Shown: positions 41,576 to 50,981, counted from the stretch's first letter. The stretch is 64,000 bases of DNA from Stutzerimonas stutzeri (GCF_018138085.1 NZ_CP073105.1:1426001-1490000), one strand, 5' to 3'. Program-made: numbers and translations. The notes: generated from the sequence alone by a model not told the origin.

Positions 41576-42811
41576 TCAGTCGCGGTTAGCCGCTTCCCAG
41601 GCTTTCAGATCGAAGCCCTCGGCAGCTGCTGTCTGGGGAGTGAGCCTGGGCGGGCGGGCGAGAATCTTGCGTGCCGCCATGTGATCGCCCATGCGATTAC
41701 AGGACTCCACAGCAACCAGATGCTGATTGCGGAAACACAGCACCGATACTTCACGCGACTCGACCGAGCCTAGCACCACGGTACTGTCGTAGCCGGTCGA
41801 GAGCCCAGCGATCTGCAACTTGAGGTTGCCCTGATCTGTCCAGAACCACGGCAAGGCGGAGTAGGGCGCGGGCTTGCCCATCAGCCGCGCCGCAATGCAG
41901 CGGCCCTGATCGACGGCGTTCTGCACCGATTCAAGCCGGGTCGGCTGCTCGTCGCTGTACAGGCAGGGGAAGCAAGCGGCATCGCCAAGGGCGGAAATCT
42001 GCGGATCCACGGTGAGCAGGTTGGCGTCGACCTTGATGCCGTTTTCGATCTGCAGGCCTGCTTCGGTCGCCAGTTGTACGTTGGGGATCACGCCGATGCC
42101 GAAGACCACGAGGTCGGCCGGCAGCGTACGGCCATCGGAAGTTTCCGCTGCGCATACTCGTCCGTTATCACCGACGAGGCGTGCCAAGCCCTGACGAAAA
42201 TCGAAATGGACGCCCCAATGTTCATGCGCATCCCTGAACACCTCCGACATTTCTCGCGACAGTGCGCGGGCCATGGGCCGATCACCCAGTTCCAGCACAT
42301 GCACGGTAGCGCCAAGCGCTGCTGCGACTGCTGCGAATTCGAGGCCGATAAAGCCGGCGCCAACCACGACGACATTTCGCGCTTCCTTTACCAGCGGCGC
42401 CAGCACATCAGCATCGGCCTTGGTCTTGATGCCAAAAACGCCATCCAATTCGGCACCCGGAACGGGCAGCGGACGATTGTGCGCGCCGGTGGCAAGCACC
42501 AGATGGTCGTAGGTGGCAACGGCGCCGGAAGCGAGCAATACCCTACGGTTCAAACGGTCTATCGCCGTGGCCTGGTCATGCAACAGCTCGATACGTTGAG
42601 TCTCGAAGAATTCGGCAGGACGGAAGAGTAGACTCGTCTCGGTAATCTTGCCGAGCAGGTAGGCCTTGGACAGCGGCGGCCGCTGATAGGGCAGGCCAGG
42701 CTCATCGCCGATCAGGGTGATTTTTCCGTCATAGCCTTCCTGGCGCAGCGAAGCAGCTACCTGAAAGCCGGCGTGGCCAGCACCGATGATCACTACCGAG
42801 GCGAGTGACAT
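41576..42811 (-). CDS. Ferredoxin reductase for an oxygenase system
   Basis: 411 residues of the FAD/NAD(P)-dependent putidaredoxin/rhodocoxin reductase group: FAD fold VIIGAGHAGFQVAASL, PYQRPPLSKAYL (the family's signature after the FAD site), NAD(P)H fold VVVVGAGFIGLEFAAVAAALG and C-terminal GDAACFPC. AGGAGG lies eight bases before the ATG. It passes electrons from NAD(P)H to a ferredoxin, presumably the 2Fe-2S protein encoded 33 bases upstream, and on to the Rieske oxygenases or to a P450 outside the window. Confidence 0.92.
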   Translation of the reverse strand: MSLASVVIIGAGHAGFQVAASLRQEGYDGKITLIGDEPGLPYQRPPLSKAYLLGKITETSLLFRPAEFFETQRIELLHDQATAIDRLNRRVLLASGAVATYDHLVLATGAHNRPLPVPGAELDGVFGIKTKADADVLAPLVKEARNVVVVGAGFIGLEFAAVAAALGATVHVLELGDRPMARALSREMSEVFRDAHEHWGVHFDFRQGLARLVGDNGRVCAAETSDGRTLPADLVVFGIGVIPNVQLATEAGLQIENGIKVDANLLTVDPQISALGDAACFPCLYSDEQPTRLESVQNAVDQGRCIAARLMGKPAPYSALPWFWTDQGNLKLQIAGLSTGYDSTVVLGSVESREVSVLCFRNQHLVAVESCNRMGDHMAARKILARPPRLTPQTAAAEGFDLKAWEAANRD

Positions 42812-42844
42812 AGGACCTCCTAGAATCGCGCCAGCGTGCGGCGC

Positions 42845-43165
42845 TTAGAATTGGGACTCGGGCAGGTGGATAACCAACCCGTCCATGGCTTCGCTGATCA
42901 CCAACTGACAGGTCAACCGGCTGTTGTCGCGCCGCTCGAACGCATAGTCCAGCATGTCCAACTCCATGCCTTCAGCGGCGGGAAGTCTTTCCATCCACGC
43001 TTCTTCGACATACGCGTGGCAGGTCGCGCATGCACAGGCTCCACCGCAATCCGCCGGAAGTCCGGGAACCGAGGCAAAGGTTGCGGCCTGCATCACCGAC
43101 TGGCCGATGGCACCGCTAACCTGATGTTGCGTGCCGTTGTGTTCGATAAAGATCAAGGTAGGCAT
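42845..43165 (-). CDS. 2Fe-2S ferredoxin (putidaredoxin/adrenodoxin type)
   Basis: 106 residues. Cluster ligands Cys40, Cys46 and Cys49 (C-x5-C-x2-C) and Cys86 fit the vertebrate/putidaredoxin-type pattern. The acidic helix EGMELDMLD corresponds to the partner-binding region of adrenodoxin. GGAGCAGACC precedes the ATG. Encoded directly upstream of its reductase, so they form an electron-transfer pair. These ferredoxins usually serve P450 or Rieske oxygenases. Confidence 0.93.
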   Translation of the reverse strand: MPTLIFIEHNGTQHQVSGAIGQSVMQAATFASVPGLPADCGGACACATCHAYVEEAWMERLPAAEGMELDMLDYAFERRDNSRLTCQLVISEAMDGLVIHLPESQF

Positions 43166-43189
43166 GGTCTGCTCCGTTTTTATTGTGGG

Positions 43190-44458
43190 TCAGGGATGGG
43201 TCAGCATGGGCAACGAGGCAAAGCGCGGTGTTCGACCCAATGTAAGCAGCAACAGCGGGCCAACGATGCAGCAGGCCGCTGAATAGAACAGCATGGCGTT
43301 GTAGTTTCCAGTAGTGCTCAGCATGTAGGCGAATAGCAACGGGGCGAGCGCTGAGGCCACGGTATTCAAGCCTTGATGCACGCCGAACAGCCGGCCGTAT
43401 TCGCGCAGCCCGAAATAGCGTGCGATCAGGAATGCAGCTATATCGAACTCCGCCCCGGCGCCAAAACCGACAAGCACGGCGGCCAGCAGCAATGAAGAAA
43501 ACTCCCCCGTTCCGCTGAGATAGATCGCACATCCGATGGCTGGAAGCGCCAGGCTGATGGCCGATATTCCGGGCGGCCACATACGGTCGAGTAAATAGCC
43601 GATCAGCATGCGACCGAAAATAAGCGAAAAGCCAAAGCCGCTGAAGATCAAATTCGCATCGCTTGCCGACAACCCTCTGGACTGCAGCATCGGTACCGTG
43701 CTGGTGACCATTCCCACGATCGAGGAAATCACCAGCCCGAGCGCGAGGTTGCAGGTCCAGAACTTTCGCGAGGTCATACCTTTGCGGAAGGACATGCCGG
43801 GCAGTTTCTGTAGATCGGCCTCCCTTTTGTCTGACTGGGCCCCGGCAGCGCCTGGAACCTTAAACCACAGTAGGATAAGCGGAAGCAGTACCAGCAGATT
43901 GAGCAAAGCTAGAATTATGAACGCGGCGCGCCAGTCCCATTGGCCGATCCCCCAGGCCATCAATGGGGGAATGGTTGCGGCCGTGATGCCTGTGCCGGAC
44001 AACCCGATCGCCAGAGCCAGCCCACGGTTGCGGTCGTACCACAGGCTGATCAATTGGGTCCAGGTGACTGCCAGCGCACCCATGCCAAGAATGGGTAGTG
44101 CGGCGAAAGCGAAATACAGCGACCAGATAGATCCAGTGAGCAACGTGGTTGCTAGGTAGCCGAGAGAGAGCAGCAGCAGGGAAGCGACGGTGACCCGCTT
44201 CATGCCGTAGCGAAGGTTGAACCAGCCGACTAGCTGCAGCGAAATGACCGCGCCACCGAACAGAAAGGTGATGCTTGCTTGAAGCTCACTCTTGCTCCAG
44301 CCAAAGGCATCGCCCAGCGGTACGACGAGGGTACCGAAGCCATAGAGAAGTGCCGCGTTGATACTGATTGCGACGCCCGCCACGGCGAGAATCAGTATTT
44401 TCCAGCTCTGGCGAAATTCGAGGGTATCGATCGCCACTTCGTTCTTCGAAGGGGGCAT
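43190..44458 (-). CDS. MFS transporter
   Basis: 422 residues with twelve membrane segments; LEFRQSWKILILAVAGVA, YGFGTLVVPLGDAFGWSKSELQAS and TWTQLISLWYDRNRGLALA match the MFS proteins at 1-510 and 30118. AAGGAAGCC precedes the ATG. First gene of a minus-strand group with the ferredoxin, reductase, SDR and second MFS. Likely substrate or intermediate importer. Confidence 0.85.
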   Translation of the reverse strand: MPPSKNEVAIDTLEFRQSWKILILAVAGVAISINAALLYGFGTLVVPLGDAFGWSKSELQASITFLFGGAVISLQLVGWFNLRYGMKRVTVASLLLLSLGYLATTLLTGSIWSLYFAFAALPILGMGALAVTWTQLISLWYDRNRGLALAIGLSGTGITAATIPPLMAWGIGQWDWRAAFIILALLNLLVLLPLILLWFKVPGAAGAQSDKREADLQKLPGMSFRKGMTSRKFWTCNLALGLVISSIVGMVTSTVPMLQSRGLSASDANLIFSGFGFSLIFGRMLIGYLLDRMWPPGISAISLALPAIGCAIYLSGTGEFSSLLLAAVLVGFGAGAEFDIAAFLIARYFGLREYGRLFGVHQGLNTVASALAPLLFAYMLSTTGNYNAMLFYSAACCIVGPLLLLTLGRTPRFASLPMLTHP

Positions 44459-44535
44459 GGTTTGGCTTCCTTATAGATTTTGTTGAGCCAAGCGAAACGC
44501 GTCGCACTGTTGAATTCTTAATATGAAATCAAATA

Positions 44536-44552
44536 CTGTATTGAGAATAAAG
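44536..44552 (+). promoter_or_regulatory. Motif shared with the IclR promoter
   Basis: CTGTATTGAGAATAAAG lies 66 bases before the chemoreceptor start and matches at 14 of 17 bases the reverse complement of 50965-50981 in the IclR promoter. It is also the right arm of an imperfect inverted repeat with ATTCTTAATA some 25 bases upstream. A binding site for the IclR protein is possible. Confidence 0.35.
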
Positions 44553-44617
44553 CGACTGTGGCAGCCTTGTCTAGCCATAGAGAGCCTCAAACTTATAACA
44601 ACAAGATGGGAATCATC

Positions 44618-46294
44618 ATGCCAACCCTGGGCCGCTTCACCATTGGAGCGAAGCTCCTGTTGCTTCCTCTTTTTTTCATCGTCTCGCTGGTCGTCCTCTC
44701 GGGCGTCGCCTACCAGGGGCTGGAAAAGCAGCAGGCCGTGATAGATGAAATAGACCAGTTGCGATTTCAACAATACAAACGGGTTCTTGAAACGTCTGCG
44801 GCTTCCCAGGCGGCGATGATCAACGCGTACGCCATGGTGGTCCGAATTCTCGAGTCCAATGGGCAGGCTTCAAGTGAGGAGCTGGAGTTCTATCTGGAAG
44901 AGATGGATTTGAGTTCCGCTGAGATGCTAGGCCTGCTTGACACGGCGGCGAAAGAAACACGGCTTGCCGAGGATGAGCAGGCTGCTTACCAGACCGTGCG
45001 GGAACAAGCGGAAATTTATGCGCGCGGTTTGGCGGACATGAAACAGGCAGCCCTAAGCTACCCACCGCAAGCGGTATCGCTTCTTGGCATTGTACGTTCG
45101 GATTTCAACAGTCTTTCCGGGCAGTTCAGCCGCTTGCTGACCCTGCAGGAAGAGCTCACCTCCGCTGCGTTTACCGGCGCCAGCGACCGGGTGAAAACCG
45201 TAGTGGAAGTGCTCGTCGGCGTGCTGTTAGCTGCAATAGCGGTGTCCTTGCTGGCGAGCGTCATGTTGCGGGGCCAGATTGTCCGATCCATCCGTGTAAT
45301 CGAGCGCGCGTCGATCAAGCTGCGCGATGGCGATCTGACTCAGCGTGTACGAATCATCGGTCGTGACGAAATCGCCCATACAGGCCAAGCGTTCAACGAG
45401 CTGATCGAGAGCTTTCAGCAGGCGTTGCGGCGCGTGGCGGGCGTGGCGGCAGCAGTGGGGGCTTCGGCGGAGGAGCTGGTTGTGACATCGACGCAGGTCG
45501 CGCAGAGTTCGGCCAGTCAATCCTCCGCAGTGACGGAGGTATCCGCTACGGTCGAGCAAATGAGCGCTGGCATCGCCTCGATATCGTCACATGCCCAGAA
45601 ACTGCGCAGTTCCGCCGATGCCAGCCTGAAGGGGGCCGAGGCGGGGCACTCGACACTGACGCGACTGCTTGGAGAAATAGAAAGCGTGCGCCAGGCCTTC
45701 GCCGCCATCCGCGTTTCGGTGGGTGATTTCGTAGAGAGCACATCGGCAATCACTGCGAGCATCACGCAGGTAAAGGAATTGTCGGCTCAGACCAATCTTC
45801 TTGCTTTGAACGCGGCGATAGAGGCGGCGCGTGCAGGCGAGAGCGGGCGCGGCTTCAGCGTGGTTGCCGATGAGGTAAGGAATCTGGCGCAACGTTCCGC
45901 GCTGGCAGCGAATTCGATCAATGACCTCACCTTAAGGTTGGATGATCAGTCGGGAGTGGTCGACCAAGCGCTGCAAGCTGGTACGGTCGCGCTGGACGAC
46001 AGCAGCAAGCTCCTCGTGGAACTTGAGAGCACACTGCAACAGGCAGCTGTGCTAGTAGGGGATTCGACACGCGGCGTGGATGAGATTGCAAGGGCAGTCG
46101 AAACTCAAAGTGAAGGCGGGCGTGATATCGCCTCGAATGTTGAGCGCATAGCGCGGATGGCTGGCGAGGGTGATGCGATTACTCACAGCGTTGCGAACGC
46201 TGTTGCGGGACTTCGCGAGCTTTCACAGGAACTGAACCTTGCGGTGAGCCGTTTCAGCTTTGAGCCTGAGGCGATGGAATGTTCAAAAAAATAA
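44618..46294 (+). CDS. Methyl-accepting chemotaxis protein
   Basis: 558 residues from [12 protein letters not shown] (ATG 44618, GGGA six bases upstream; ATG 44606 and GTG 44558 are alternatives). TM1 lies near residues 12-33, a periplasmic helical sensor domain of about 170 residues follows, and TM2 ([16 protein letters not shown]) at about 200-215. A HAMP domain comes next and then the signalling helix pair with the very conserved tip [18 protein letters not shown]. It senses a compound outside the cell and signals to CheA. Its location in the cluster suggests chemotaxis toward the substrate. No other chemotaxis gene is near. Confidence 0.92.
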   Translation: MPTLGRFTIGAKLLLLPLFFIVSLVVLSGVAYQGLEKQQAVIDEIDQLRFQQYKRVLETSAASQAAMINAYAMVVRILESNGQASSEELEFYLEEMDLSSAEMLGLLDTAAKETRLAEDEQAAYQTVREQAEIYARGLADMKQAALSYPPQAVSLLGIVRSDFNSLSGQFSRLLTLQEELTSAAFTGASDRVKTVVEVLVGVLLAAIAVSLLASVMLRGQIVRSIRVIERASIKLRDGDLTQRVRIIGRDEIAHTGQAFNELIESFQQALRRVAGVAAAVGASAEELVVTSTQVAQSSASQSSAVTEVSATVEQMSAGIASISSHAQKLRSSADASLKGAEAGHSTLTRLLGEIESVRQAFAAIRVSVGDFVESTSAITASITQVKELSAQTNLLALNAAIEAARAGESGRGFSVVADEVRNLAQRSALAANSINDLTLRLDDQSGVVDQALQAGTVALDDSSKLLVELESTLQQAAVLVGDSTRGVDEIARAVETQSEGGRDIASNVERIARMAGEGDAITHSVANAVAGLRELSQELNLAVSRFSFEPEAMECSKK

Positions 46295-46296
46295 TG

Positions 46297-46322
46297 TACA
46301 AAAAATCAATAAGTGTTCATTA
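46297..46322 (+). promoter_or_regulatory. TACATA-type element, copy 1 (variant)
   Basis: TACAAA-AAAT-CAATAAGTGTT has the same layout as the elements at 53452, 55341 and 62096 (TACATA, four bases, CGAAAAGTGTC) with four changes. It begins 60 bases before the ferredoxin start codon. Confidence 0.5.
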
Positions 46323-46356
46323 TCAGCGATAGCTGGGCCTGATAAGGAGACAAGAA

Positions 46357-46575
46357 ATGAGTTCAGAAAAAGTACAATTCAAAGTGGTTGCCGACCGTAG
46401 CCGCTGCTGCGGATATGGTCTGTGCGCGTCCGTCTGCCCGAGCATCTACAAGCTCGATGCTGATGGCCTTGTGTATCTCGATAGCGACCTCGTTCCCGTA
46501 GAGCTCGAAGAAGAAGCCCGCGAGGGTGCAGCGGCTTGCCCCGCCGAAGCGATTTGGCTCGAAGAAATCAAATGA
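46357..46575 (+). CDS. 3Fe-4S-type ferredoxin
   Basis: 72 residues. Cys17, Cys23, Cys27 and Cys61-Pro fit the single-cluster pattern C-x2-Y-x2-C-x3-C...CP, where a Tyr replaces the fourth Cys, as in 3Fe-4S ferredoxins. Such proteins serve P450s or, in the diterpenoid (dit) dioxygenase of Pseudomonas, a Rieske oxygenase (DitA3). AAGGAGACAAG precedes the ATG. First gene of an operon with SDR, extradiol dioxygenase, FAH and MFS genes. There is no P450 gene in the window, so the Rieske oxygenase at 55421 is a good candidate partner. Confidence 0.9.
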   Translation: MSSEKVQFKVVADRSRCCGYGLCASVCPSIYKLDADGLVYLDSDLVPVELEEEAREGAAACPAEAIWLEEIK

Positions 46576-46637
46576 ATGACAAATCGGCCTAGGCGCTGGT
46601 AATTAGGACTAGGCGGATCGGGGTCGGGAGGACAGCA

Positions 46638-47399
46638 ATGGTAGGTCGCTTACAGAACAAGGTTGCGCTGATCACCGGTACTGGCGGTGGGCAGGGCAGG
46701 GCAGCCGCGCTGCGTTTCGCTCAGGAAGGCGCCATTGTGGTCGGTTGTGACTTCAATGGGCCGGCGCACGAGGAAACCGCTGCGCTGATGCAGGAGCAGG
46801 GTTTGCGCTTATATGGCATGGCTCCGCTGGATCTTGGCGATCACGAACAGGCCAAGGCCTGGATCGACGCCGCCGTGGCCGAGCATGGTCGCATCGACAT
46901 CCTTTATAACAACGCTTCGGCCGCGCGTTTTGGGGCGGTTAGCGAGATGTCGATCGAGGACTGGCACTACACCATCCGTAATGAGTTGGATCTGCTGTTC
47001 TACACCACCAAATACGCTTGGCATCATCTTGCCGAGCAGCGTGGCGTGATTATCAATATTTCATCCACTGCAGCGTGGGGCGGCTCCAAGGTCGCCGGCA
47101 TCTCGGCTCATTCGGCTGCCAAGGGTGCGGTGGTGTCCTTTACCCGCCAGCTCGCGGTGGAAGGTGCGCCGGTTGGCATACGTGCTGTCAGCCTCAGCCC
47201 CGGATTCGTTGCGACGCCCGGTACCCGAGCATTTCTGGAGAATCCGGAAGCGCGTGCAGCGTTGCTAGATGGCGTGCTGATGGACCGTCCCGGTGAGCCC
47301 GAAGAGGTGGTCGCCATGGCGCTGTTTGTGGCTTCCAGCGAGGCCTCGTTCATTACCGGGTCGGATTTCGTCATAGACGGCGGGTTGCTCGCAATCTAG
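46638..47399 (+). CDS. SDR family protein with His in place of the catalytic Tyr
   Basis: 253 residues; GTGGGQG cofactor motif, NNAS and a proper ISSTAA strand (Ser143). The Tyr of Tyr-x3-Lys is replaced: SAHSAAK gives His158 and Lys162. The rest of the fold is normal, so it may still be an NAD-dependent dehydrogenase that uses His, or a protein with another activity. GGGAGGA lies eight bases before the ATG. It follows the ferredoxin gene and precedes the extradiol dioxygenase gene, where a dihydrodiol dehydrogenase would be expected. Confidence 0.85.
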   Translation: MVGRLQNKVALITGTGGGQGRAAALRFAQEGAIVVGCDFNGPAHEETAALMQEQGLRLYGMAPLDLGDHEQAKAWIDAAVAEHGRIDILYNNASAARFGAVSEMSIEDWHYTIRNELDLLFYTTKYAWHHLAEQRGVIINISSTAAWGGSKVAGISAHSAAKGAVVSFTRQLAVEGAPVGIRAVSLSPGFVATPGTRAFLENPEARAALLDGVLMDRPGEPEEVVAMALFVASSEASFITGSDFVIDGGLLAI

Positions 47400-47460
47400 C
47401 AGCGCTCGTGCGGGCGCCGGTGGCGTCCGTGAACCTAGAACAACAAAGAGGTGAATTCTC

Positions 47461-48402
47461 GTGGATATCATCGGCATCGGTTACATGGGCTTCGAAACCA
47501 CCAAACTCGATGAGTGGCGTGACTATGGCCCAAACGTCATGGGCTTCGGAATCGGCCGCAGCCCCGAGAGCGACCCCGATTCGCTTTATTTCAAGATCGA
47601 CGATCGCCGCCATCGTTTTGCCTTCCACCCCGGTAAGGTCGACCGTCTCGCCTATATAGGCTGGGAAGCGATAGGGCGGATGGCCTTCGAGGATGCGTTG
47701 AAGAAATTCACCGCTGCCGGCGTTGAGTTCACCCGCGGCGACGCGGAGCTTTGCGAGAAGCGCGGCGTGCGCGAGCTGATCCGTTTTCGCGATCCGGTCG
47801 GCTATCAGCATGAACTTTTCTACGCACAAAAATGGACGCCACGCTCCTTCATGCCGGGGCGCTGCCATGGCGGCTTCGTTGCCAATGAGCGCGGTGCTGG
47901 GCACGTCGTGGTGATCACGCCGGAATACGGCCCCGAACTCGAGAATTTCCTGATCAATGTGATGGGCTTCAGCTGGTATGGCGCAGGCGCTGGCAAGGGT
48001 CGCACCGGCTTTTTCCGTTCCAAGCTGAACCATCACACCAGCCATGACATCGCATATGGTTTCGGGCCGGGGCGTATGGGTGTGCAGCATGTCGGCATCG
48101 TTGTCAGCAGCATCCGCGACGTTGGCGAGACCTACGACATCGTGCGTAAACGTGAGCTGCCAATGATGATGACGCTCGGCCAGCATACCCAGGACCCGCA
48201 CGTGTCCTTCTACCATTTCACGCCGTCGGGCTTCGCCATCGAGACCATTGCCGAGATCGAGCCGTGGCAGGGCGATCCGTTCGAACTCAATCCAGAAGTA
48301 TTGAGCGTGTGGGGGCATGAAATGGTTGGCCCCATCCTCGGGCCGAGCGTGAAAACGCCTGAAGAGGTACTCGATCCGGAATACTTGGCCAGCAAGCGCT
48401 GA
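47461..48402 (+). CDS. Type I extradiol ring-cleavage dioxygenase (copy 2)
   Basis: 313 residues, starting with GTG (AGAGGTG upstream). His148, His210 and Glu261 are the iron ligands and His195 is conserved, at exactly the same numbers as in the paralogue at 33869, which it follows for nearly the full length. It should open a catechol ring in meta fashion. One base separates its stop from the following FAH gene. Position in the operon with ferredoxin and SDR suggests it acts on the product of the second Rieske enzyme. Confidence 0.92.
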   Translation: MDIIGIGYMGFETTKLDEWRDYGPNVMGFGIGRSPESDPDSLYFKIDDRRHRFAFHPGKVDRLAYIGWEAIGRMAFEDALKKFTAAGVEFTRGDAELCEKRGVRELIRFRDPVGYQHELFYAQKWTPRSFMPGRCHGGFVANERGAGHVVVITPEYGPELENFLINVMGFSWYGAGAGKGRTGFFRSKLNHHTSHDIAYGFGPGRMGVQHVGIVVSSIRDVGETYDIVRKRELPMMMTLGQHTQDPHVSFYHFTPSGFAIETIAEIEPWQGDPFELNPEVLSVWGHEMVGPILGPSVKTPEEVLDPEYLASKR

Positions 48403-48403
48403 G

Positions 48404-49300
48404 ATGCGCATCGCACGCGTGGAAGTTGCCGGCGAGGCCTTTTGGGCCTTGCTGGATGCCAATAGCGTTCGCCTGCGGGCCATTCGGGCGCCTTTCAGCG
48501 AATGGGCACCGTCGCTTGGCGAGCAAGGGGAAGCGGCGCTGGACCTCGACGCTGATTGGATTCCTCTAGCAGCGTGCCGCCTGCTACCGCCACTTCAGCC
48601 TGGCGGGCGGATTTTCGGCGTTGGCCTCAACTATCTGAGCCATCTCGAGCGGCTAGGTAGCAAAGCACCGGCACATACCCTGGCGTATTCGATTCCGGAA
48701 TCAGCTCTGGTTGGCGCGGGTGAAGACATTCAGTTTCCAGCCGTGACGGGTGAGCTCGACTATGAAGTCGAGCTGGTCGCCGTGGTCGCCCGTCCTCTAC
48801 TGGACGAGCCGCAGGCGAGCGCGTGCTTGCTCGGCTATACGGTTGGCAACGACATCAGTGCGCGAGATGCGGGCCGGCAGATCGGTCGTCTCGACCTGCT
48901 TACGCAAAAGGCTATGGATCGCACTACTCCGATAGGTCCTTGGATAGTTACGCTCGATGAGCTCGGTGGTCCCGGTCAGCCGGCACTGAATCTGCAACTG
49001 AGCGTTAATGGTGAACAGCGCCAGCAGGACAACACCGGAAACATGATTTTCCCGGTGGACGAGCTTCTGAATTACCTCGATGCACGGATAACGCTTCGCC
49101 CAGGGGATATGGTTTTTACTGGCTCGACGCATGGCGTGGCGCTGGAAACGGGCAACTTCCTAAAACCCGGCGATGCGATCGATGCCCGAATCGAGGGCGT
49201 TGGGCAGCTGTGCAACCGCGTCGGTGAGCGGCGCGAGCTGCATGCTGCACGCAAAGTGGGCCGGCTTGGGCTGCCTGCGGGTGATGACATTATAGGCTAA
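48404..49300 (+). CDS. FAH-family hydrolase/isomerase (copy 1)
   Basis: 298 residues of the fumarylacetoacetate hydrolase family. The metal site is visible as the Glu pair in LDYEVELVAVV and the Asp in GYTVGNDISARD. The IFGVGLNYLSHLE segment is the usual start of the catalytic domain at about residue 68. Family members hydrolyse, decarboxylate or isomerise ring-cleavage products. The gene is directly coupled to the extradiol dioxygenase, so its substrate is probably the meta-cleavage product. Paralogue of 63213-64000. Confidence 0.9.
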   Translation: MRIARVEVAGEAFWALLDANSVRLRAIRAPFSEWAPSLGEQGEAALDLDADWIPLAACRLLPPLQPGGRIFGVGLNYLSHLERLGSKAPAHTLAYSIPESALVGAGEDIQFPAVTGELDYEVELVAVVARPLLDEPQASACLLGYTVGNDISARDAGRQIGRLDLLTQKAMDRTTPIGPWIVTLDELGGPGQPALNLQLSVNGEQRQQDNTGNMIFPVDELLNYLDARITLRPGDMVFTGSTHGVALETGNFLKPGDAIDARIEGVGQLCNRVGERRELHAARKVGRLGLPAGDDIIG

Positions 49301-49340
49301 GTGGCGCCCATCGTTCGCAGCCTTGTGTGAAGGAGCAGCA

Positions 49341-50927
49341 ATGAAAGAGGGATCACCCTGGATTCCGTTCCGTCACCGAGTATTCCGAGGCCTCTGGTTT
49401 GCTGCTGCTGTCGTAAACCTGGCCATCTGGATGCAAACGGTCGGTGCGGCCTGGATCATGACGACGCTGTCGTCGTCACCGCTGATGGTCTCGCTGGTAC
49501 AGACGGCGATGACGCTACCGGTCTTTTTGTTCGGCCTGCCAGGTGGAGTGATCGCCGATCTGGTGGATCGCCGCCGCTGGCTGATCGTAACGCAGGCGAC
49601 GATGTTCGGCGCGGCCGCAGTCCTATGTCTGCTTGCCTACAGCGGCGAACTGGGTGCCTGGACGCTGCTTTTGCTGACCTTTGTTCTGGGTACTGGCAGC
49701 GCGTTGGGAATGTCCGCGTGGATGGTGACCATCGTCGATGTGTTGCCGCGAAGTGAGGTTCCGGCCGCAGTATCGCTGAATGGCATCGCGACCAATGCCG
49801 CTCGGGCATTGGGCCCGGCGATTGCCGGTGTGCTGATTGCATACTGGAACGCGGCATCGGTGTTTCTGGTGATTGCTCTGTGCATGACGGCCGTGATCCT
49901 GTTTATTCTCACCTTGAAATCGAGCCGGCAGGCGCATGACCTGCCACCGGAAACCTTCAGCGGTGGCATGCGCAGCGGTTTGCGCTATATCCGGCACTCG
50001 TCAGTCCTGTTCAATGCGTTGAAGCAGGTGTTCGTGTTTACCAGTTGCGCCAGCGCACTATGGGCGCTGATGCCTCTGGTAGCTAAGGAAGAGCTCGACA
50101 TGGATGCTGGCGGCTATGGCTTGCTCATGGCATTCATGGGCGGAGGGGCAGTGGTAGCTGCTCTCAATCTCACGAAGCTGTATCGCCGATTTACGTTGCG
50201 CACGCTCATTGCTTCAGGTGCGATCGCTTTTGCAGCTGCAACACTTGCTGCTGCCCTAACGCATAACCGTTACGTCGTGTGCGCGATGCTGATCTTCGCT
50301 GGCATGGGCTGGATGGCCGTGAATGCGACCATCTCCACGGTCGTGCAAACCTACGCGGCGAACTGGGTGCGCGCCCGAGTCGCTTCGGTGTACCTGCTAA
50401 TGCTCATGGGAGCCATGGCGCTGGGCGGGGCTCTGTGGGGGGCGTTGGCAGAATATATCGGACTCAATAACGCGCTCATCATTTCTGCCGTGACTATTCT
50501 GTTGGGGCTTCTCATCACCCGTAACGGCACAATCGAGTTGGGTAACGAAGCTGATTTCGCTGAAGCGCAGCAGACCGACAAGCTGTTGCTGGCACGCGAT
50601 GTTTCTCATTCCGATGGTCCGGTGTCTGTGGAAATCAGCTACCGAGTCAATGATGCCGAACGCGACATTTTCGTCCGCACGGCCTATGACGTCGGCCAAT
50701 CCAGACGGCGAAACGGGGCACAGAACTGGCGGCTTTACCGCGATCTGAGTGAAAAGAACCTTTACGTTGAGCGTTTTATCGTCGAGTCCTGGCTCGAATA
50801 TTTGCGCCAGCGGGCTAGAGTCACCAAAGCTGACGAGTCTAAAGAAAATAGCTTGCAGCGATTCCGATGTGACACTTTGGCAACGCGCCGCTACATCTAC
50901 CAAGCCCCTTCGGTAAACGATCAGTAA
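49341..50927 (+). CDS. MFS_3-type transporter with C-terminal domain
   Basis: 528 residues from ATG 49341 (GAAGGAG upstream). Twelve membrane segments fill the first 400 residues; WIMTTLSSSPLMVSLVQTA and LPGGVIADLVDRRRWL are typical of the MFS_3 exporter family. The last 110 or so residues are soluble and contain VSVEISYRVNDAERDIF and FIVESWLEYLRQRARVT, a dimeric alpha-beta barrel-like extension known in this family. Possibly an exporter of pathway intermediates. It ends the operon starting at 46357. Confidence 0.88.
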   Translation: MKEGSPWIPFRHRVFRGLWFAAAVVNLAIWMQTVGAAWIMTTLSSSPLMVSLVQTAMTLPVFLFGLPGGVIADLVDRRRWLIVTQATMFGAAAVLCLLAYSGELGAWTLLLLTFVLGTGSALGMSAWMVTIVDVLPRSEVPAAVSLNGIATNAARALGPAIAGVLIAYWNAASVFLVIALCMTAVILFILTLKSSRQAHDLPPETFSGGMRSGLRYIRHSSVLFNALKQVFVFTSCASALWALMPLVAKEELDMDAGGYGLLMAFMGGGAVVAALNLTKLYRRFTLRTLIASGAIAFAAATLAAALTHNRYVVCAMLIFAGMGWMAVNATISTVVQTYAANWVRARVASVYLLMLMGAMALGGALWGALAEYIGLNNALIISAVTILLGLLITRNGTIELGNEADFAEAQQTDKLLLARDVSHSDGPVSVEISYRVNDAERDIFVRTAYDVGQSRRRNGAQNWRLYRDLSEKNLYVERFIVESWLEYLRQRARVTKADESKENSLQRFRCDTLATRRYIYQAPSVNDQ

Positions 50928-50964
50928 TACCGCTTGGCATCCGTATGCTGAATTAGTTGCGGTG

Positions 50965-50981
50965 TTTTATTCTCAGTATAG
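50965..50981 (-). promoter_or_regulatory. Motif shared with the chemoreceptor promoter
   Basis: On the minus strand CTATACTGAGAATAAAA, 38 bases before the IclR start, matching 14 of 17 bases with 44536-44552. The surrounding ATTCT-CAGTAT-AGAAT forms a five-base inverted repeat. A site for autoregulation is plausible. Confidence 0.35.
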
